Assembly: GCA_003049485.1 (NCBI GenBank)
Contig: PYST01000130.1
Span: forward strand, 35,521-99,520
Direction of reading: 5' to 3'
From: Ophioceras dolichostomum
Taxonomy: Eukaryota > Ascomycota > Sordariomycetes > Magnaporthales > Ophioceraceae
Length of the DNA stretch: 64,000 bases
Below, piece after piece: positions 22,739 through 34,019 of this stretch (its first letter is position 1; the number at the start of each line of letters is the position of its first letter). The notes under the pieces are model-generated. The model saw nothing but the letters and a program-made list of their open reading frames with translations. It was not told the origin of the DNA and searched no databases. The position numbers and the translations under genes were made by a program.

Positions 22739-24322
22739 ATGGCAGGCATCCCCGACTACAACAGGCACGGTTGCCACCATGGCCCCGTGCAGACCAGCGC
22801 GGTGTACCTCTGCGGCTCGACCCAGTTCCCCGCCGAGCCACCGCCGTCCCCGCCGTCTCCCACACTCTCGGACCCCGGCGGCGGCCCCGGTGGAGGGGAT
22901 CCGTTGTTGTGTCCTCCGATAGAGGAGCTGTCTCTGGACGCTGCCTCACCGCCGCCGTTGTCGCCGTTGTCCCCGTTGCCCCCGCCCGTTATGATCTCGG
23001 CCGCGGCTCTCTCGCCGGCCTCGCCGACGGTCACGGCCCCTCCTTCAAGGGTGCCGTCGCCGAGGCCGATGCCGTGGGCGACGACGGCGAGTGAGGGGAA
23101 GGACGGGGCGACGCCCTGTACGAAGGAGGAGGAAGAGGGAAGAGATGCCGCCGTCCCCAGAACTGTGCCTGCACTTGTCCCGCAACCACCACCACCATCA
23201 AGCCTAGCGGCCGACCGCCTTGCTGGCGCAGTACACGTGCTCAACACCGAGGCCGCAGCCCTCGCAGCCCTAGCACGGTTGTACAGCACCGACCCCGGCG
23301 CGCGTTCTGCGTTCGACCGCGCCGTAGCGATCATCACGCGGCATGTCGACCGTCGGGACTTTTCTCCCCCTTGCCATTCTCCCCATTACACCACCACGCC
23401 GTCCTCCTCCCCTCCACCATATCCCTCTGCCTCAACAACAACAACAACTACAACCACCTTCCTACCACCACCAAGAATTGCGCCTCCTCCACAAGCAACA
23501 GCAGCAGCAACGACTACCCCAACAACAACAACCACGACGACGCGTGGCACGCTCATAATAACAGGCGTGGGCAAATCCGGCCACATCGCCCGCAAGCTGG
23601 TGGCGACCTTCAACTCGCTCAGCGTGCGCGCCGCCTTCCTGCACCCGACCGAGGCGCTGCACGGCGACCTGGGCGTGCTGCACCCGGACCTCGACGCCGT
23701 GCTGCTGGTCAGCTTCAGCGGGAGGACGCCCGAGCTGAAGGCGCTGGTGCCGCATTTGGATGTTAGGTTGCCTGTTGTTGTGCTCACTTCTACTTCTGCT
23801 TATTGTCGTCGTAATGGTGACGATAATGATGAAAGCCACCGCGCCTTTTTCTCTCCCTCTTCGTCGTCTTCGTCGTCACCAATATCACCGTCACCTTCAC
23901 CGTTGGCGCCGGGAAGGGAGGAGGACAGAGAGGGTATGGAGGAGGAAGAAGAGGAGCACTGCGAGCTAGTCAAGATCAGGCGGAGGATGCTGAGGGAGAG
24001 TGCGTCTCGCGGCGGAAACGCAGCAGGTGACAAAGCCACCGGCGCCGCAAGCATCGGGGAAATAGTCGTCCTGCCCGCCCCGATCCCCGTGAGCGAGGTC
24101 GAGTGCTTCGGCGTGGCGGCGCCCACGAGCAGCACGACGGCTGCGCTGGCGCTCGGCGACGCGCTGGCCGTCGTGGCCGCGAGGGAGCTGCACGGCGGGA
24201 GCGAGGGCAGGATGGCGGCTGCGTTTGGGAGGAATCACCCTGGAGGCGCTATAGGTGCTGCTGCTGCTGCTGCGGCGGCGTTTAAGGAGGGAGGAGGGGG
24301 AGGAGGAAGAAGGGGAGTATGA
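22739..24322 (+). CDS. SIS-domain sugar-phosphate isomerase, KdsD/GutQ-like
   Basis: Single exon, 527 residues from the ATG at 22739 (MAGIPDYNRHG); the in-frame TTG at 22706 is rejected. The core is a sugar-isomerase (SIS) domain close to bacterial D-arabinose-5-phosphate isomerases (KdsD, GutQ). Conserved blocks are GVGKSGHIARKLVATFNSL (from residue 276), HPTEALHGDLGVLHPDLDAV, SFSGRTPELKAL, the dimer-contact block PTSSTTAALALGDALAV, and FGRNHPGGAIG near the C-terminus. The bacterial catalytic Lys, Glu and His equivalents appear to be present. The N-terminal helix region (HVLNTEAAALAALARLY) also fits. Bacterial CBS domains are absent. Low-complexity insertions break the domain: poly-Thr and Pro just before GVGKSG, and a Ser/Pro then Glu-rich segment between the VVLTSTSAY strand and EIVVLPAP. 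Fungi make no LPS Kdo, so the substrate is unknown; interconversion of ribulose- and arabinose-5-phosphate is inferred. Confidence 0.85.
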   Translation: MAGIPDYNRHGCHHGPVQTSAVYLCGSTQFPAEPPPSPPSPTLSDPGGGPGGGDPLLCPPIEELSLDAASPPPLSPLSPLPPPVMISAAALSPASPTVTAPPSRVPSPRPMPWATTASEGKDGATPCTKEEEEGRDAAVPRTVPALVPQPPPPSSLAADRLAGAVHVLNTEAAALAALARLYSTDPGARSAFDRAVAIITRHVDRRDFSPPCHSPHYTTTPSSSPPPYPSASTTTTTTTTFLPPPRIAPPPQATAAATTTPTTTTTTTRGTLIITGVGKSGHIARKLVATFNSLSVRAAFLHPTEALHGDLGVLHPDLDAVLLVSFSGRTPELKALVPHLDVRLPVVVLTSTSAYCRRNGDDNDESHRAFFSPSSSSSSSPISPSPSPLAPGREEDREGMEEEEEEHCELVKIRRRMLRESASRGGNAAGDKATGAASIGEIVVLPAPIPVSEVECFGVAAPTSSTTAALALGDALAVVAARELHGGSEGRMAAAFGRNHPGGAIGAAAAAAAAFKEGGGGGGRRGV

Positions 24323-24977
24323 GGTATTCGACGTTGTGTGTCTGGTGGTGGCACTGTCTGTCTGTTTTTTTCCCTCTTCCTCGCGAACTTGGTTTCGCTT
24401 TCTTTTTTTGTCGTGGTGGACATTCTTTCGAGTACTCTTTTTTAGGATCTTTTTTGTTAAAGCACATGTCATGATTTTATGAGCTGAGCATGAGAGGACG
24501 AGAGCTTGGTGTGGCTGTTCGGGGTCGATCGGTTCGTTGTGTTGCTGCTGCATGCAGGTGGAATGGAGATGAGCAAGTGGGTATGGGTTTATCGAATTTT
24601 TTTTTCTTATTTGGGAGAGAGAACTTGCATGAGCATGGGAAATGGATGGCATCAAGCAAGGCATCGGGACTCATGGTGGGACTGGCATTATGCATTTAGT
24701 AATGGACGGATGGGTGGTGGGAGGCAGATCTGATTTGACATCACTCAACTCTTCTTATTATTAGACATGTTTAGCATCATTTATATCTAGACAAAGCTCG
24801 TCGGTTATGCGATGCTACGAATCTTTCCCTGTCTCTTTCTTCTCCTTGTTTCATGAAGCTTGTAAATAGACCGCGTTCTGCTGCACTTGATAGCCTCCCT
24901 TGTGTGTGGTGATATATTTTATTACCCTTAGGATTCAGCCCCAAACGAGGATCGTCCGCGCCGCCTTCGGACCTGTT
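24323..24977. other. Convergent 3' region
   Basis: 655 bp between the stop codons of the SIS-domain gene (+) and the WKF-domain gene (-). T-rich stretches fit two facing 3' untranslated regions. No gene seen. Confidence 0.6.
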
Positions 24978-26639
24978 CTAGAGACCCTCGTCGTCATCGG
25001 ATCCTTCTTCTTCCGAGCGGCTGTCCGATTCCGAAGAGGACGACGATGACGACGACGAAGAGGAGTCGAGCTGCTCACGCATCTGTCCCAGCCGCTGTAG
25101 CGCCCCCTCGCTCTCGTCCCCTGAGTCGGAATCCGAACCCGACTCGGACTCGGACCCGCCACCACTGCTGCTACTGCTCGACGACGCTGATGATGACGAC
25201 TCTTCCTCTTCTTCCTCTTCCTCCTCCTCCTCCGTGGCGTTCACCCCCGCGCCTCCATCGTCGTCCTCGTCACTGCTCTCGTCTTCGCTGCTGCCGTCAT
25301 CACTGCTGCTGGAACTATCGTCATCGTCCGCAGCCGCTGTTCGCCTCTTCCGCTGCCGCACATGCTTCTGCGACCTGTCGTTCAGCTTGGCCTTCTTCCC
25401 CGCCTCGCCGCCGCCGCCGCTGCCGGCTGCTGAACGGCTTGCGTCCCCGTCCTGCGACGACGAGCCCTCTGTCGAAGCGCCGCCGCCACTGCCACCGCCT
25501 GCTGCCGAAGACGATGACTCGGCTGTCGAGGAGGAGGAAGAGGAGGCGGCTTCCGAGGTCTCCGAGTCGGCGAGCTCGTCTATCACCATCTCTGAGCGGA
25601 TGCGCTTTACCAGCCGCTGTGTCACCTCGGCTTCAGCTGTGCCGCCCATCACGAGGTCGACTTCACTGTAGGCCCGCGTCCTCTTTCGGTTGGCCCCGGT
25701 CCCATTGTCGCGGCTACTACCACTCCCGTTGCCACCGGCTGGTGCTTGCGGGTTGGAGTCCCCGAGCATCGTGGTAAGGAGCTCCTCGTACTTCTTCTGC
25801 TTCGCCAAGGCGTCGGCTTCCGGTGCGCTACTGCTGCTCCCGTCCTTGCCCTTGTCCTTGCCGTCTTTTGTCTTGGTGGAGAATGCGCCAGCTCCGGCCT
25901 CGATGTCCGTCTTCCTGACCTCTTCGGCTTCGCTCCGCAGCCACGAGCGCGACGCGCCCTTGACGTCCCGCAGGTACTCGCAGAAGACTCCGAAGTCTGC
26001 CGCGGGCAGTAGGTCTGGGTCGAAGGCGTACTTGATCAGTAGCGTCTGGATGTTCTTGCGGAACTTCCACTGGTCGCGCTGGTCGCGCCACTCCCGGAGG
26101 TACTTGCTCAGCTGTGGCTGGAGGTGTGTGGGCTTGTGGTTCTGCTCTGGACCCTTGCTGTTGTTGTTCTCGCCCTTGTTATTTTTCTTCTTTTCCTTTG
26201 TCTTCTTAGGGAATCTTGATCGCTTCTCTGCCGATGATCCGTTGGGTACGGTTTCTCCTCCTATGTCGGCGGAGGGGCCGAGCTTGGACGGGGTTTTGGT
26301 GGCAGAGGGGTTGTGGTCCGAGCCCTTGGTGCCTTCTGCGAAGGTCACGGACTTGCGCCGGCTCGGATGGATCTGGCCCTCCTCTTCGAATCGTGCCTTC
26401 TTGCTGACGAAACTGTCCGTGCTGGTGCTGCCGTAGCTCTGTTTTCTCTTGTTATTGTTGTTGCTGTAGGTGCTGTAGTTGCTGTTCGGGGTCGTGGGTG
26501 CGCCGTTCGTTGTCGATTTTTGAGGAGTGGTGACGACGCCAACTTGGGCAGCAGCGTCGGCAGAGGGGCCCTTCAGCTTCAGGCCCAATCGCTTCCACGC
26601 CGGGACTCTTTGCGCTAGGGAGCCATAGGTAGCAGACAT
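24978..26639 (-). CDS. WKF-domain protein (C7orf50-like), probably nucleolar
   Basis: Single exon, 553 residues. The frame extends to a TTG at 26684, so the ATG at 26639 (MSATYGSLAQRVPAW) is taken as start. Residues about 178-240 hold the WKF domain: YLREWRDQRDQWKFRKNIQ, then LLIKYAFDPDLLP, ADFGVFCEYLRDV and SWLRSEAEEV. The human relative C7orf50 is nucleolar and linked to ribosome biogenesis. The N-terminal half carries Lys/Arg-rich nuclear localisation candidates (NNNNKRKQS, KKTKEKKKNN) and the motif RRKSVTFAEG, which resembles an RVxF-like phosphatase-docking site. After the domain come a KRIRSEMVIDELAD block and a very long Ser/Asp/Glu tract to the C-terminus, typical of nucleolar chaperone-like tails. 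The nucleolar role is inferred. Confidence 0.8.
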   Translation of the reverse strand: MSATYGSLAQRVPAWKRLGLKLKGPSADAAAQVGVVTTPQKSTTNGAPTTPNSNYSTYSNNNNKRKQSYGSTSTDSFVSKKARFEEEGQIHPSRRKSVTFAEGTKGSDHNPSATKTPSKLGPSADIGGETVPNGSSAEKRSRFPKKTKEKKKNNKGENNNSKGPEQNHKPTHLQPQLSKYLREWRDQRDQWKFRKNIQTLLIKYAFDPDLLPAADFGVFCEYLRDVKGASRSWLRSEAEEVRKTDIEAGAGAFSTKTKDGKDKGKDGSSSSAPEADALAKQKKYEELLTTMLGDSNPQAPAGGNGSGSSRDNGTGANRKRTRAYSEVDLVMGGTAEAEVTQRLVKRIRSEMVIDELADSETSEAASSSSSSTAESSSSAAGGGSGGGASTEGSSSQDGDASRSAAGSGGGGEAGKKAKLNDRSQKHVRQRKRRTAAADDDDSSSSSDDGSSEDESSDEDDDGGAGVNATEEEEEEEEEEESSSSASSSSSSSGGGSESESGSDSDSGDESEGALQRLGQMREQLDSSSSSSSSSSSESDSRSEEEGSDDDEGL

Positions 26640-27518
26640 TGCTGACGGAGACAAGAAGACGGAAGAGGAGGGGGGAAGGAACAAGAAGGAAGTAGAGGAG
26701 AGGGAGGGATGGAGGGAGTTCCAAAAGGGGGAAAAAGTGCCCGGGCACAGACGGAAGACCGAATGAGGGAGCTAGCTTCGGGGCGGAAAAACCATAAGTG
26801 CTGGCAAAAACGGATTGGCTTCCTAATATGCCTTGTGCTGGGCTTCGTTGGGTGCCAGTCGAGAGAGGGTTGGGTTTGAGGGGGTATAGCTGCGGGAGAG
26901 ATAATGCTTGCTGCACAATTGTGCGCTGTCTAATTGGCTGTTCCTCTGACGGTTGATACGATGCTTAATGCGAAGCCCAATGCGATGCAAGGAAGACCCA
27001 TTCCATAACCGTGTTTGGTCTGGGGCTAGCTCCTGTTCTTGCTGCTCCTTTTCGCTTTTTGGCTGGACTGGATAATAATTTGTCTTGTCGTGATCGCCTC
27101 ACTTTTTTTTTTCGTCCCTCTCCAAGGATCTTCTCAATTCCTTATCGGGCGCGGGGCCGGCAGGGATCTGAAGCATTATCGCAGAGAGGGGCACGGACCA
27201 CCGAACCGCCCGGTCTGGGTGCGATACTGAATGCTGCTTATGTAACCCGAGTTTGCTTGCCTGATTCTGCGGACGAGTGAGCCTCGAATTTTAGGCTAGA
27301 GTTTGCTGCTCAGCTTGATGTCAGCCTCCAGGCAAGCTCCAGCAACGCGTCCCGGGAGCTCCATCCAACAACGAAGCTCCAGATCTCGACCGCCCGCCCA
27401 TTCATCACCACCACCACTTCCGCGAAACCCCGAATCGCACGATTGACAGAAGCCCTCAGCTCAGTTCTTTGTTTGCACCGATTATTCTTGCGACTATTTA
27501 GCCGAGTGCGCCGTCAAG
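26640..27518. other. Divergent promoter region, WKF-domain gene / proteasome alpha1
   Basis: 879 bp between two divergently transcribed start codons. It is purine-rich on the + strand next to the minus-strand gene and C/A-rich (caccaccaccactt) next to the proteasome gene. No supported coding sequence. Confidence 0.5.
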
Positions 27519-28763
27519 ATGGCTAGTGCGTGCAGCTCTCTCGCTCCTGGATTCCCCGTTGCCTTTCAGCTCTTGGATGTCGTTCTTGGGGGCTGTTTTG
27601 TTAACTAGCGTCGCTTCGCAGGCACGGGCATCGACAGACATATCACCATCTTCTCCGACAGAGGTCGTTTGTACCAAGTCGGTATGCGCATTCTCCCCGG
27701 TTCCATTGGCTGCGTCAATCTGTGGCTGGTTGTCATGCCCTGTCCGGCTGGCAATCCAGCGCCCCCGTCGCTCGCCCGACCAGATTGCTGACATTCATTG
27801 GGCCCCTCTCTTTAGAATATGCGTTCAAGGCAATCACGGCTGCCAACATCATGTCCGTAGGCGTCCGTGGCAAGGACTGTGCCGTGGTACTGTCCCAGAA
27901 GAAAGTCCCCGTATGTCGGCTGCCTCCCCACTTGATCGTCCAGTCTCTCCGGCCCCCGTCTACTTTGAAGAATCGTAGCTGACCTGTGCGTCTGTGTTTT
28001 GTGCGTTGCCACAGGACAAACTCATCGACCCGTCCTCCGTCTCCCACATCTTCCAGATCTCGCCCCGAGTCGGCTGCGTTATGACCGGCTCCATAGCAGA
28101 TGCCAGGGCCTTTGCTCAGCGGGCCCAGGGCGAGGCGGCGCAGTTCCGATACAAGTTCGGTTACGAGATGCCGTGTGATGCCTTGGCGAAGAGACTGGCC
28201 AACATCAGCCAGGTCTACACTCAACGGGTATGGTTATAGTCTTCGTTTCGTCTGACTGCGTGGAGAATGGCACGATATATGGGTCTTTCTCTCTCGGCCG
28301 GACTGATTTCATCGAATATTCCTGATCGACCGATGACTGACCGAGTGACTGGCCGACCACTGCTTGCTTTGTTTAGGCGTATATGCGGCCGTACGGCATC
28401 GCGACGACGCTGATCTCTGTGGACGAGGAGTTCGGCCCTCAGCTGTTCAAGTGCGACCCGGCCGGCTATTTCATCGGCTACAAGGGCACGGCGGCGGGTC
28501 CTAAGCAGCAGGAGGCGCTGAACCACCTGGAGAAGAAACTCAAGAACAAGGACTGCGCCGAGGGCAGCTGGGAGGAGGTAGTGGAGCTCGCCATCACGAC
28601 ACTCAGCACCGTGCTGAGCATGGACTTCAAGAAGGGCGAGATCGAGATCGGCATCGTTGGAGGCCCTAGGGCGGACGGCAAAGAGGGCACGGACCCTTGC
28701 TTCAGGAAGCTCACGGAGGATGAGATTGATGAGCGGTTACAGGCGATTGCTGAGAAGGACTGA
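27519..28763 (+). CDS. SCL1: 20S proteasome subunit alpha1 (Scl1/PSMA6)
   Basis: Five exons: 27519-27525, 27622-27681, 27816-27910, 28015-28227 and 28377-28763. They sum to 762 nt and 253 residues, against 252 in yeast Scl1. Exon 1 is only 7 nt (ATG GCT A). All four introns have consensus GT/AG ends, with CTGAC-like branch sites in introns 2 and 3. The spliced start reads [20 protein letters not shown], then QVEYAFKAI, the alpha-subunit N-terminal signature that gates the catalytic chamber. Further matches are [67 protein letters not shown] and the ending [12 protein letters not shown]. The product is a non-catalytic structural ring subunit of the 20S core in cytosol and nucleus. Identification and exon structure are secure. 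Confidence 0.97.
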
Positions 28764-31711
28764 GTGGGCCGTGGTTGTGATGCTGTGGGGGTGCGTGGAG
28801 GTGTTGCTGATGGGCAGCTCATCTCATGGGCAGGTCGTGGGCAAACAGCCATGATGGACTTGATGTTGGCGCGAGGGAGGGAGTGCAGTATGGCAGGCTG
28901 CGCAGGGTGTCGGGAGAGAACGGTGCGTCCGAGCTTGCCTCTTTCAGACTAATCTGTTCGTGGACTGCACTCGGAGAGATAGATCTCTCCGCGTGGTGGC
29001 GGATATCAATGCAGGTGGATGCGGATGTCCCCTTGGCGGCGAGAGGCTTCCCCAATTTCTCACCACCATGCATGTCCCTATCTGGCCGATTTTATTTTCC
29101 GTGTGTTACTACAAGCCTGTGTTACCAGAGAGTTCACCATAGAATTCAGAGGTTTGGAGAGAAGAATCCTCTGATGAGGCCTCTGACGCGGTTATCGGCA
29201 TCTGGGCTATGTGACTATTGGTCTCTGCATGAGCTTTCTATAGCCTTCAGCCCTACGTGGCTTGAGCTGAGGGCCAGTTCCGTGACGATGCTTGGAGCAG
29301 GGCCGATCGAGGTGCAGGAAGGCCAGCCGGAGTAGAGTCGCATTAGATAACGCGAACAGCGCGGAAGGTGGAAGCGAGATTCAGTCAGGGCTCACGGGTC
29401 CGATCACCACTGGAATATGGCCGAGACGCCAGAAAAAGCCACGGTTTAGTTAGCGGTTGCCCAGGTGCCGGCCGTAAGCAGTGACCACCCCCATGTCTGG
29501 GTAAGTTCCTCTATGCAACATCGTGTCCGTCAGAACTTTAGAAAGAGGGTGTGGTGGTGGCGCATCTAAAGGGGAGTTTGAGGGTGGGTGGGTGTTGATG
29601 AAAGAGAGCCTCATAGGGCGACCACTGAGATGTCCAAGCGACCACCCGTCGCGCCTCAGCGCGCTTGAGTTTCTGATGAATATGACGGGAGTACGGCTGT
29701 GAGGCCTGCGGATGGGCACATCATTCTCGCCATGGAGGGCCGTGGAGGGCGGTGGTTGGACGGGCGTGTCGGAAGTCTGTGTCATCCAGGTAGGTGTTTC
29801 TCTTTTCCCTGTCTCTGTGTCCTCTTCAGTTTTGGATCCTCTTTCCCGATCTGAACCGTCCCATCTCGTCGATTCTTTCGATTCAGAGTTCTCACCACAG
29901 CATGTCGCAGCACCTCCCATGCGTTTTGGCTGCCGTCCCTTGCCCCTTTGGCCATCGTCCCACGCTATGCTTGGGCATTGCAGGCCTCCTTGACCACCAA
30001 TGCAATGCGGGTCCAGATGCAGTCGATGTTCCCAACAGACTGGATTCGGGGAGAGACAGGGTTATCAAGCCACCTGTGCTCGTCTTGGCCTCACCGTGGG
30101 ACTGTACATGTACGTGAGAGGGCACTAAGGGGAGCTGGGTGGCGAATGATGACAATTCGCAAGGCCCATGTGGCTTGCCTTGTCCAGCCTTACTCGGATC
30201 GAGCCTCCTCCGGCCCTATCGATATCGATCAATGGGGTTTCTGCTTTGGCTGAGAAGCAGCGGCCTCCAACGTTTAGGTAAGTTCATGTTCTGGACTTCG
30301 TGTTGACAGACTCCACTTCTTAACTCGAACTGCAGACTGGTTCTCTTCATTCGAGGAACGAAAAGCGCACTCTGGTGCCAATGCAAGCCCCAAATCTCTG
30401 TTGGGGCGAATGCTCGTGCTCGCACTGAAAAGTCCGGGTAGGGAGGAGGAAATAAGAGGGCGGGCCGGTGCGACTATGGAAACAACCCACCATCGGAGGC
30501 CACTGATAGGACGAGTGAGAAAACACCTCTGTGTGCTCCCGACAGAGATTGCAACAGAGATTGATGGGCCTAATGCAGGTGAGTGTTTAAAATATCATCT
30601 TTCAGCTGGACTTTTGCTTTTCTTGCAGGTGCCTCAGGTACCGATTCATTGGGCTCAGCCACACCATTGGCCTCAAGTCTCCAATGTGCTGGGACTGGCT
30701 GTCCGGCGATGGCGTACAATTGGCAGGCCATCCCCGGCCTGCAGGCAGCCTGGCGCCTCTGATTGGCTGCTCAGGCCTTGGTGGCGCCCGCTGAACGTCG
30801 CTTAATTTTCCGTTTTCTTCTCCAACTCACCGTCAGTCCAATTGCTTTGACGCTGGTTGGAAGGCTCCGTCCCAGTGAGGGAAGGATTATATCGAATTGT
30901 CAATATCTTTCACATTTCCTCTTTGGCGGTTCTGGCCTGTTGCTTCGGGGGCGGAGCGGCTCAATTTGAGATGGGGGTCAGAAGGTCAAAAGAGCCGATG
31001 AGGAGAAAACCAGGCAGTGTAAAGTTGCATTGTGAAGTTGCATTCCCATTCCAAAAACTTTCCAATCATCATCATAATGGAACAGTGGAAGTACCCGCCC
31101 ATCATCATCAGCCCTCTCTCACGCTGAGCCCATCCCGTCATCACACCTGACCTCTCTGACCGTCATCCGCTCTGCCGGCGCTCTGCCCCGCTGGCAATCG
31201 GAGAGATACGCCACTCTTCAGTCCGCACCCACTCCATTTTTTTCGACTGATGCCACCCGATCTCGCTCGAAGTGGACGCAGTGCGTACCTGTGTGTGCCT
31301 GCGTCAGAGATGCACAAGCTATGCATGCATGCAATGCAGGGCGCCGTGCAGTTCAGGTCAGGGAGTGAACGGACGAAAGATGTCTTCCCTAAGATAGGTC
31401 GGACCCTGCGTACAGCTCCTGGGGCCCCTTAGGCCACGAGGTGTCCCCGTAGATTAGGTATGTACGGGTACCTTGGGTATTCTTGGCTGGCCCGTGTCCC
31501 GCCTCCAACCTAGGTATGGAGGTAGTACTACTACTATTCCTGCTAGGACTAGGTGGCTGCTGGGCTGGTACTCCGGCAAGTCTTGCAGTTTGCAGGCCTC
31601 TTGTTGCTTCTGCCCTTCTTGCCCTCCTTACCCTTCTGCCCTTCTGCCATGCGAGTCGCTGGCTGCTTCTTCTCGATCTAGCCCTTCCTTGCCACGCAGC
31701 CCGCCCTCCAC

Positions 31712-31753
31712 TATCCACCTCCCACTGTCCACCTCCCACTTCCCACCTCCCAC
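31712..31753. repeat. Three 14-bp tandem units
   Basis: Units at 31712-31725, 31726-31739 and 31740-31753 share the core ccacctcccac and vary in the first three bases. Intergenic minisatellite. Confidence 0.85.
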
Positions 31754-32260
31754 CCACAACCATATCCAACCACTCACACCCCCATACGCCCTCCGTCACT
31801 CGTCACACACCCACTCACAGCTAGGTAGGGTTTTGGCTAGCTTTCCGCTGGCATGGGCCTGGTCGGCCAAGATGCCCGTATTATTCTCCTATTTGACGGT
31901 CGATACATCAGCGTGCATGCATTGGTGACAGCTGATGGTGTAGCTCCCCGTTTTTGGCGTCCTGTTGCCTTGCGCCTACCCTACGGGAGGAGCTCTCGCT
32001 GTCTAGTCGTTAGCGGCTCCGGGGCCGTGAGCTACCGAGAAACCCCCGGGACTTGCTACAAGCTCCTCACGTCTCTTGCCTGTTCCGGCACGGGCGTTCG
32101 TGCTGAGAGTGAGCGAGTTTGGATGTCTGCCCTACCTACCTGTTCAGAAGGAGACAGGGAAAAGAGGAGGAGTGAGAATCAGTGCGCCTAGGTGTGGATA
32201 CAGACTCGAGAAAGATCTCTTTCTGCCGCCGTCCAAAGCAATCTTCTCGATCTCCTCCAC

Positions 32261-32289
32261 ACACACACCACACGCACACCACCACACTG

Positions 32290-32320
<31 letters not shown>

Positions 32321-32321
32321 G
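32261..32321. repeat. CA microsatellite
   Basis: Imperfect, then perfect (CA)n repeats, with about 12 uninterrupted units after gcgcacac. Intergenic, upstream of the orphan gene at 32779. Confidence 0.85.
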
Positions 32322-32778
32322 GACGCTTCGTGCCGCAGCTTCACCCAAACCCGGATACACTCCTGCTCACCACCTCCACCGGCGGGACGAATGTCTTCTA
32401 CTTTTCCTAGTCAGACTAGTTGCAACGGGCGCCGTTGTGACTAGATATCGGAAATTATACAAAAGGGAGCGGGAGACCACACCCTTTGGAAAAGTCGACC
32501 AATATGCTCATCAACCCAGCAGCCACTTTCCCATAACCGTCAATCTTTACTTTGTTCAGCCTTGTCTTCTCATTGGCTTTGACAGCAACCTGCCCATTTA
32601 CCGGCACCTCCTTGCTATTGCTCTGACCCAACTTTGCCGCAGAGAACCTGGTTTCTCCTGCATCACTTTCGCTACATAAACTCACGTCCGCCTTTCGCTT
32701 GCGTGCATATTTCCATCGACAGCAGACCTATTTTGATCTACCAGCGCTAATAATACTATTCCTCTACACACCTTCAAA

Positions 32779-34019
32779 ATGGACGGCTGTAGGTTTCCTT
32801 CCATTGTCTTCTCCTCAGTCCTATCCCTGGACGTCTGGTGTTCCCAGTGGCTCCATGGTGGCGACAGGGGATGGAGTTGGGCGCGCCAATGTGCAGAAAC
32901 CCACGAAACGCACGCCCAAACGCACATACAAACTTCGCCCCAAAAATCACCCCAAAGAGTCGTGATGGGGTTTGCAAAGGCAGAAAGGCTGATGAGATCA
33001 TTCTCATGGAACGTTGCCCCGGTTATACAGTGAACGAATACCGCCAGGCGCGAGTCGCCGAGATCCTGTCCGACTTCCGATCGCTCCAGTACTACATCGC
33101 CGCTGCGCCCGACACGCCCGACGACATGGACGACTACTACACCGAGGGCTGGGCGGCCCTACGCCAGTGCGCCATCGATGGCCAGCACATCCTGAACTGC
33201 GGAGCAGACACTTCAGTCCCTCAGGTCCGCGGGGGTCCCGAGGAGCAGGCCAAGGCCGAGCTGCAACAGTCAGTCTACTATTCTTTCCAACTTGTCTCGA
33301 TCCTCGCCATGACTACGGCCCCCAACACCCAACAGCGTCATCATCATCGACCCCTTCATCTCTCTCCATCTTTCGATCATCACCTACACGGAGTGGACAG
33401 ACTTTCACATCGACGACGACGACTACGACGGCGACGACGGCGACGAAGTCCCACTTTCCGCTTGAGGGAAAGGGGACGAATGCATAGAGGGCGAGCGGTG
33501 TGATACAGACACTGCCCCTAGACGCGGACATAATGGCTGACTTCGGACCAACACCTCGGCTATTTCTTTTTCATAGGGTCCAACTCGACGCCTACGCACG
33601 CAGACACGAGGGCCAGAAGATCTACCTCCGCCAGGGAGCCGCCCAGAACTGGATCACATGGCGCGACCAGATCCTCCAGGGCGAGAGGCCGCACTCCGGA
33701 CACACTTCCCAGCTCCGGGCGTGCGATCAACAGCTGCGTCGTGTAAGCCAGCCTAGCCAGCCCAGCCAGCCAGCCAGCCACAAAGACAACACGAGCCAGC
33801 AAAAGCAAACCCGTCAACATACCCAACCCCACAAGCAAACAAGCGGACATGACGGCTGACGCTACATGTTGGATACCTATCTAGGAGCTCGAATCCTTCA
33901 CCGACGAGGCTATCTACCGACAGCTACAGCAGGCGGATCTGCAGATGGGCCGCTGGACGGCCGAGGACCCGAGCCTGCGCGCCGTGCAGCGCTGGGTCCG
34001 CTCGCGTCGCCGGACTTAG
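32779..34019 (+). CDS. Unrecognised 199-residue protein, four exons
   Basis: Proposed exons are 32779-32788, 32980-33268, 33577-33742 and 33885-34019, summing to exactly 200 codons. The last three junctions are strong: CAACA|GTCAGT to TAG|G, and CGTCGT|GTAAGC to TAG|GAG, with GCTGAC branch sites. The frame is continuous: AELQQ joins VQLDAYARRHEGQKI, and QQLRR joins ELESFTDEAIY. The first intron (32789-32979) is less certain because it ends in AAG and leaves a 10-nt exon 1 (MDG plus one base). A start at ATG 33007 (MERCPGYTVNEY) is the alternative. The product is hydrophilic and probably helical, with an N-terminal YTVNEYRQARVAEILSDF block, a QNWITWRDQIL block and a C-terminal RAVQRWVRSRRRT. 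No signal peptide, membrane segment or known domain is recognised. Function unknown. Confidence 0.7.

Larger units (their letters stand above)
28764..32778. other. Four-kilobase noncoding region
   Basis: No gene supported on either strand. Open frames are short and lack domain resemblance. Simple repeats lie in its right half: three 14-bp units (31712-31753) and a CA-rich tract (about 32261-32320). Confidence 0.5.
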
